NCBI GenBank assembly: GCA_021202495.1 | Contig: JAJQCX010000008.1 | Location: 1-8,448 of the forward strand | Length of the DNA stretch: 8,448 nt | Direction: 5' to 3' | Source: Clostridia bacterium | Lineage (GTDB): Bacteria > Bacillota > Clostridia > UMGS1883 | Shown: one piece after another, positions 7,152-8,448 of the stretch | Numbering within the stretch: the first letter of the stretch is position 1 | How the letters are laid out: each line of letters opens with the position of its first letter | Notes under the pieces: generated by a model | Seen by the model: the letters and a program-made list of their open reading frames with translations, nothing else | What the model was told of the DNA's origin: nothing | Databases searched by the model: none | Program-made: the position numbers and the translations under genes

Positions 7152-8258
7152 ATGCTGTTTTGGAAAAAGAAAAAATCCGAAGAACCCGAAGAATTACAGG
7201 AAGAAAGCTTAACTGCGGAAGAACCCAAAGAGGAAATCCCCGAGGAAGAGCCCGAAATTGACGAACCGACCCCCGAAGAGGAGCCCGAAATCGAAGAAAT
7301 TATTGAAGAAGAGCCCGAGAAAAAAGAAGAGATAGAAGAAGCTCCCTCAAAGGGACTTTTCGCCCGCCTCAGAGAGGGCTTGGGCAAAACCCGCAGCGCC
7401 ATTTCCGACCGTGTGGGCGAGGTTTTCAAATCCTTCAAAAAGGTTGACGAGGAATTTTACGAGGAGCTTGAGGAAGCTCTCATTCTTGCCGACATCGGCA
7501 TGACGACGAGCGTTGAAATTGTCGACCGCCTGCGTGAAAGAGTAAAGGACAAAAAGCTCTCCGAGGAAATCGAGGTCAAAAACGAGCTGCGCGACATCAT
7601 CGCCGAGATTTTGGAGAGCGAGGACAGCGCCCTCAAGCTTGACACCACCCCCACCGTCATTCTCGTCATCGGCGTCAACGGCGTCGGAAAAACAACCACG
7701 ATAGGCAAGCTCGCCTCCAAGCTCAAAAAGCAGGGAAAGCAGGTCGTTTTGGCAGCCGCCGACACGTTCCGCGCCGCAGCTGCCGACCAGCTTGAAATAT
7801 GGGCTGAGCGCAACGACGTCCGCCTTGTCAGACTTCAGGAGGGTGCCGACCCCGCCGCCGTTATCTTTGACGGCTGCGTCAGCGCGCGCAGCAAAAACGC
7901 CGACGTTTTAATCTGCGACACCGCCGGCAGACTGCATAATAAAAAGAACCTCATGGACGAATTGAAAAAAATATACCGCGTCATCGAGCGCGAGCTTCCG
8001 AACGCACGAAAAGAGGTTCTTCTCGTGCTTGACGCCACCACCGGACAAAACGCCGTCAATCAGGCGGAGGAATTCAATAACGCCGCCGGCATTACCGGCA
8101 TCGTTTTGACAAAGCTTGACGGCACCGCCAAAGGCGGCATCATCGTCACCATCCGCGAGAGACTTGGAATCCCCGTCAAATTCGTCGGCGTCGGCGAAGG
8201 CATCGACGACCTGCAGGAATTTGACGCCAAAGCCTTCGCAGACGCACTCTTTGACTGA
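7152..8258 (+). CDS. ftsY: Signal recognition particle receptor FtsY
   Basis: This SRP GTPase receives ribosome-nascent-chain complexes from Ffh and hands them to SecYEG at the cytoplasmic membrane. The 368 residues comprise a highly acidic N-terminal region (about 9-64, with repeated EEEPE units), an amphipathic stretch GLFARLREGLGKTRSAI (68-84) suited to membrane contact, the N-domain helices (about 85-160) and the G domain. GTPase motifs are G1 GVNGVGKT (174-181), DTFRAAAADQL (204-214), G3 DTAGR (256-260), G4 TKLDG (320-324) and closing GVGEGIDDL (346-354). DTFRAAA rather than DxxRPAA, and the lack of a methionine-rich M domain, separate it from Ffh. The start is supported by AGGAG at 7138-7142, 9 nt before the ATG; the basic MLFWKKKK tip may help contact lipids. 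It is almost certainly cotranscribed with smc. ylxM and ffh, often nearby in Firmicutes, do not follow directly. Confidence 0.97.
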   Translation: MLFWKKKKSEEPEELQEESLTAEEPKEEIPEEEPEIDEPTPEEEPEIEEIIEEEPEKKEEIEEAPSKGLFARLREGLGKTRSAISDRVGEVFKSFKKVDEEFYEELEEALILADIGMTTSVEIVDRLRERVKDKKLSEEIEVKNELRDIIAEILESEDSALKLDTTPTVILVIGVNGVGKTTTIGKLASKLKKQGKQVVLAAADTFRAAAADQLEIWAERNDVRLVRLQEGADPAAVIFDGCVSARSKNADVLICDTAGRLHNKKNLMDELKKIYRVIERELPNARKEVLLVLDATTGQNAVNQAEEFNNAAGITGIVLTKLDGTAKGGIIVTIRERLGIPVKFVGVGEGIDDLQEFDAKAFADALFD

Positions 8259-8261
8259 TAT

Positions 8262-8376
8262 AAAAAAATCAACCACCCCACCACGATTACCACTACACTT
8301 GGTCGTAGGGCGGGGGGCTTGCTCCCGCCGCGGTCTCCCACCCAGCCAAAAATCATCCCACTTTATGTGATTTTTT
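8262..8376. repeat. Probable dispersed intergenic repeat with GC-rich hairpin
   Basis: Just after the ftsY stop, AAAAAATCA (8263-8271) is the exact reverse complement of TGATTTTTT (8368-8376), and a second copy AAAAATCA lies at 8348-8355. Between them is a strongly GC-rich patch holding the stem GGCGGG (8309-8314) and CCCGCC (8324-8329) with a 9-nt loop, flanked by CCACC- and CCCACCC-type runs. The composition contrasts sharply with the AT-rich DNA on both sides. The GTAGGGCGGG...CCCGCC pattern resembles short palindromic repeats that I recall being scattered between genes in clostridial genomes, but copy number cannot be judged from one window. No T-run follows the GC stem, so it is not a standard terminator. 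The AAAAATCA/TGATTTTT stem (8348-8375) has a single G-C pair and would be a weak one. The rest of the end, 8377-8448, is AT-rich and shows no gene, RNA or convincing promoter. Confidence 0.45.
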
Positions 8377-8448
8377 CGCTGCGCTAGTTGTAGTACCTAG
8401 TTTCAATTAAAACTTTACATTTCAATAACAGGATATAAGTGTCTTAAT

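Noticed and set aside
8116..8370. An 84-codon frame running from ftsY into the downstream repeat
   Set aside because: It overlaps ftsY in another frame and its tail is the translation of the GC-rich repeat. Such frames are common artefacts of intergenic repeats.
8384..8402. CTAGTT repeated at 8384-8389 and 8397-8402, possible attachment or insertion footprint
   Set aside because: Six-base repeats 13 bp apart in AT-rich DNA are expected by chance, and no recombinase, transposase or terminal repeat accompanies them.
8414..8439. Possible plus-strand promoter TTTACA with TATAAG near the window end
   Set aside because: The spacing is only 14 bp, too short for a normal SigA promoter, and no gene is visible downstream.
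1..8448. CRISPR arrays, tRNA or rRNA genes, riboswitches, toxin-antitoxin pairs, phage or transposon genes
   Set aside because: No regularly spaced repeats, cloverleaf sequences, known aptamer motifs or mobile-element proteins were seen on either strand.

Overview
The window looks like ordinary bacterial core chromosome from a Clostridia-class Bacillota (Firmicutes) member, possibly an uncultivated gut Oscillospirales-type lineage. Three things point that way: the SMC and FtsY sequences, their tandem smc-ftsY arrangement, and a Firmicutes-type GH36 alpha-galactosidase. GC content is moderate, intergenic DNA is AT-rich, and TGA serves as a normal stop (two of the four genes end in it), so the standard code applies. 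The lineage is inferred from protein style only; no search was possible.

Layout. Positions 34-1266 (+) encode a complete 3-oxoacyl-ACP synthase II (FabF). It ends at a strong hairpin (1270-1306) shared with the convergent gene on the other strand. Positions 1310-3439 (-) encode a complete cytoplasmic GH36 alpha-galactosidase, transcribed from a promoter at 3491-3463 (-). Back to back with it, only 8 bp away between -35 boxes, a promoter with an extended -10 at 3500-3528 (+) drives smc (3555-7124) and then ftsY (7152-8258), 27 nt apart. The last 190 bp (8259-8448) hold no gene that can be supported. They contain a GC-rich hairpin within a roughly 115-bp segment bounded by inverted A/T-rich ends, which looks like a dispersed intergenic repeat.

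How the genes relate. fabF (fatty-acid elongation), smc (chromosome compaction and segregation) and ftsY (SRP receptor for membrane protein targeting) belong to a gene neighbourhood widely conserved in Clostridia, acpP-fabF-rnc-smc-ftsY. Here the RNase III gene rnc is missing from its usual place. The oppositely oriented alpha-galactosidase gene occupies the gap, with its own promoter and a shared terminator. The former single-direction cluster is therefore split into separate transcription units, and this is the most notable feature of the window.

No evidence was found for a new defence system, mobile element, CRISPR array, RNA gene or other undescribed system. All four genes are intact members of well-known families. 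The findings concern genome arrangement, promoter architecture and a probable dispersed repeat.
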